From the NCBI GenBank assembly GCA_003453695.1, contig DMNK01000124.1, positions 38,759-44,419 of the forward strand: DNA of 5,661 nucleotides, given 5' to 3'. The translations under genes and the position numbers were made by a program. The notes beneath the pieces were generated by a model. It had not been told where the DNA came from, did no database searches, and saw only the letters and a program-made list of their open reading frames with translations. The stretch is from Acidimicrobiaceae bacterium. Its GTDB lineage: Bacteria; Actinomycetota; Acidimicrobiia; Acidimicrobiales; UBA8190. Shown one piece after another: positions 5,130 to 5,661 of this stretch (the stretch's first letter is position 1; every line of letters begins with the position of its first letter).

Positions 5130-5661
5130 CTAGAGGTACTGGCCGGTGCCCACCCGCTCGATGGAGCGCCCGCCACGGGTCTCTTCGGTGTCCGCCAACA
5201 GGGTCCGGACGTAGACGATGCGCTCGCCCTTCTTTCCTGATATCCGAGCCCAGTCGTCGGGGTTGGTGGTGTTGGGGAGGTCCTCGTTCTCCTTGTACTC
5301 CCGGCGGATGGACTGGACCAGATCGGCCGTGCGGACCCCGTCGCCCTCCCCGGCGATGGAACGCTTGATGGCCAGCTTCTTGGCCCGGCGCACGATGTTC
5401 TCGATCATGGCGCCCGAGGCGAAGTCCCGGAAGTAGAGCACCTCCTTGTCGCCGTTCTGGTACGTCACCTCCAGGAACTTGTTCTCCTCGTCGGCCCGGT
5501 ACATCTCGGCCACGGTCTCCTCGATCATGGCCTGGACCGTCTTGTTGGGGTCCCCGCCCCCGAGGCGGTCGACCTCCTGGCGGTCGAGCGGGAGCTCGCC
5601 GGTCAGATAGCGCGAGAAGATCTGCGCCGCCGCCTCGCGGTCGGGCCGCTCGATCTTGATC
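5130..5661 (-). CDS. arc: Proteasome-associated AAA+ ATPase Mpa/ARC, C-terminal 177 residues (5' end outside window)
   Basis: Hexameric unfoldase that captures pupylated proteins and feeds them to the 20S core; called Mpa in mycobacteria and ARC elsewhere. The frame is open from the right edge and ends with TAG at 5132-5130, so the coiled coil, OB domains and Walker motifs are not in the window. What is seen is the end of the AAA module (IKIERPDREAAAQIFSRYL), then ENKFLEVTYQNGDKEVLYF and RDFASGAMIENIVRRAKKLAI. The highly conserved ENEDLPNTTNPDDWARISGK and GERIVYVRTLL segments follow. The C-terminus is a variable linker followed by GTGQYL. The terminal QYL with penultimate Tyr is the docking signal that inserts into pockets of the PrcA ring. 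It lies 66 bp upstream of dop in the same direction, as in other Pup-proteasome loci. Confidence 0.97.
   Translation of the reverse strand, partial: IKIERPDREAAAQIFSRYLTGELPLDRQEVDRLGGGDPNKTVQAMIEETVAEMYRADEENKFLEVTYQNGDKEVLYFRDFASGAMIENIVRRAKKLAIKRSIAGEGDGVRTADLVQSIRREYKENEDLPNTTNPDDWARISGKKGERIVYVRTLLADTEETRGGRSIERVGTGQYL

Noticed and set aside
3210..5240. A 676-codon plus-strand open frame
   Set aside because: It is antisense to dop, pup and the start of prcB, with Val/Leu/Gly/His-rich low-information sequence and no family motif. The minus strand carries fully recognisable genes, so this is a high-GC antisense artefact.
1..5661. Mobile element, CRISPR array, tRNA or riboswitch
   Set aside because: No transposase or integrase coding, no terminal or regularly spaced repeats, and no cloverleaf or long leader is visible. 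Nearly all of the sequence is explained by genes.

Overview
This window is the core of a Pup-proteasome locus from a high-GC actinobacterium. The evidence is strong sequence similarity of five genes to the mycobacterial Pup-proteasome set, very high GC at third codon positions, GTG starts, and -10-like elements placed directly before start codons. The lineage cannot be fixed from this window. Pup ending in Glu and an unusual regulator inside the locus suggest an organism outside the classic mycobacterial/streptomycete group (inference).

Layout: almost everything lies on the minus strand. Reading that strand from the right edge, the order is the C-terminal part of the proteasomal ATPase Mpa/ARC (5661-5130, cut by the window edge), dop (5063-3576), pup (3563-3363), prcB (3358-2546) and prcA (2549-1869). 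Spacing within dop-pup-prcB-prcA is very tight (12 bp, 4 bp, and an ATGA overlap), so these four are almost certainly one operon. A plus-strand gene (862-1878) for an ArsR-type winged-helix regulator with a long N-terminal domain then interrupts the locus and overlaps prcA tail to tail by 10 bp. On its far side, and divergent from it, come a small minus-strand gene of unknown function (800-585), a hairpin, and the first 176 codons of pafA (529-1, cut by the window edge).

How they work together: PafA ligates the C-terminal Glu of Pup to lysines of target proteins. The ATPase recognises the Pup helix, unfolds the target and threads it into the PrcA7PrcB7PrcB7PrcA7 20S core, and Dop removes Pup. 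Here Pup is encoded with a terminal GGE, so the deamidation that Dop performs on GGQ-type Pup is not needed, and Dop is expected to act only as depupylase.

The least ordinary part is the 530-1878 segment. It holds the regulator with a strong, nearly leaderless promoter whose -10 overlaps a perfect ATATC-TT-GATAT palindrome, and the uncharacterised small gene that may be co-transcribed with pafA. Together these suggest that pafA expression here is separate from the main proteasome operon and may be controlled by the local regulator (inference). I see no mobile element, CRISPR array, tRNA or rRNA.
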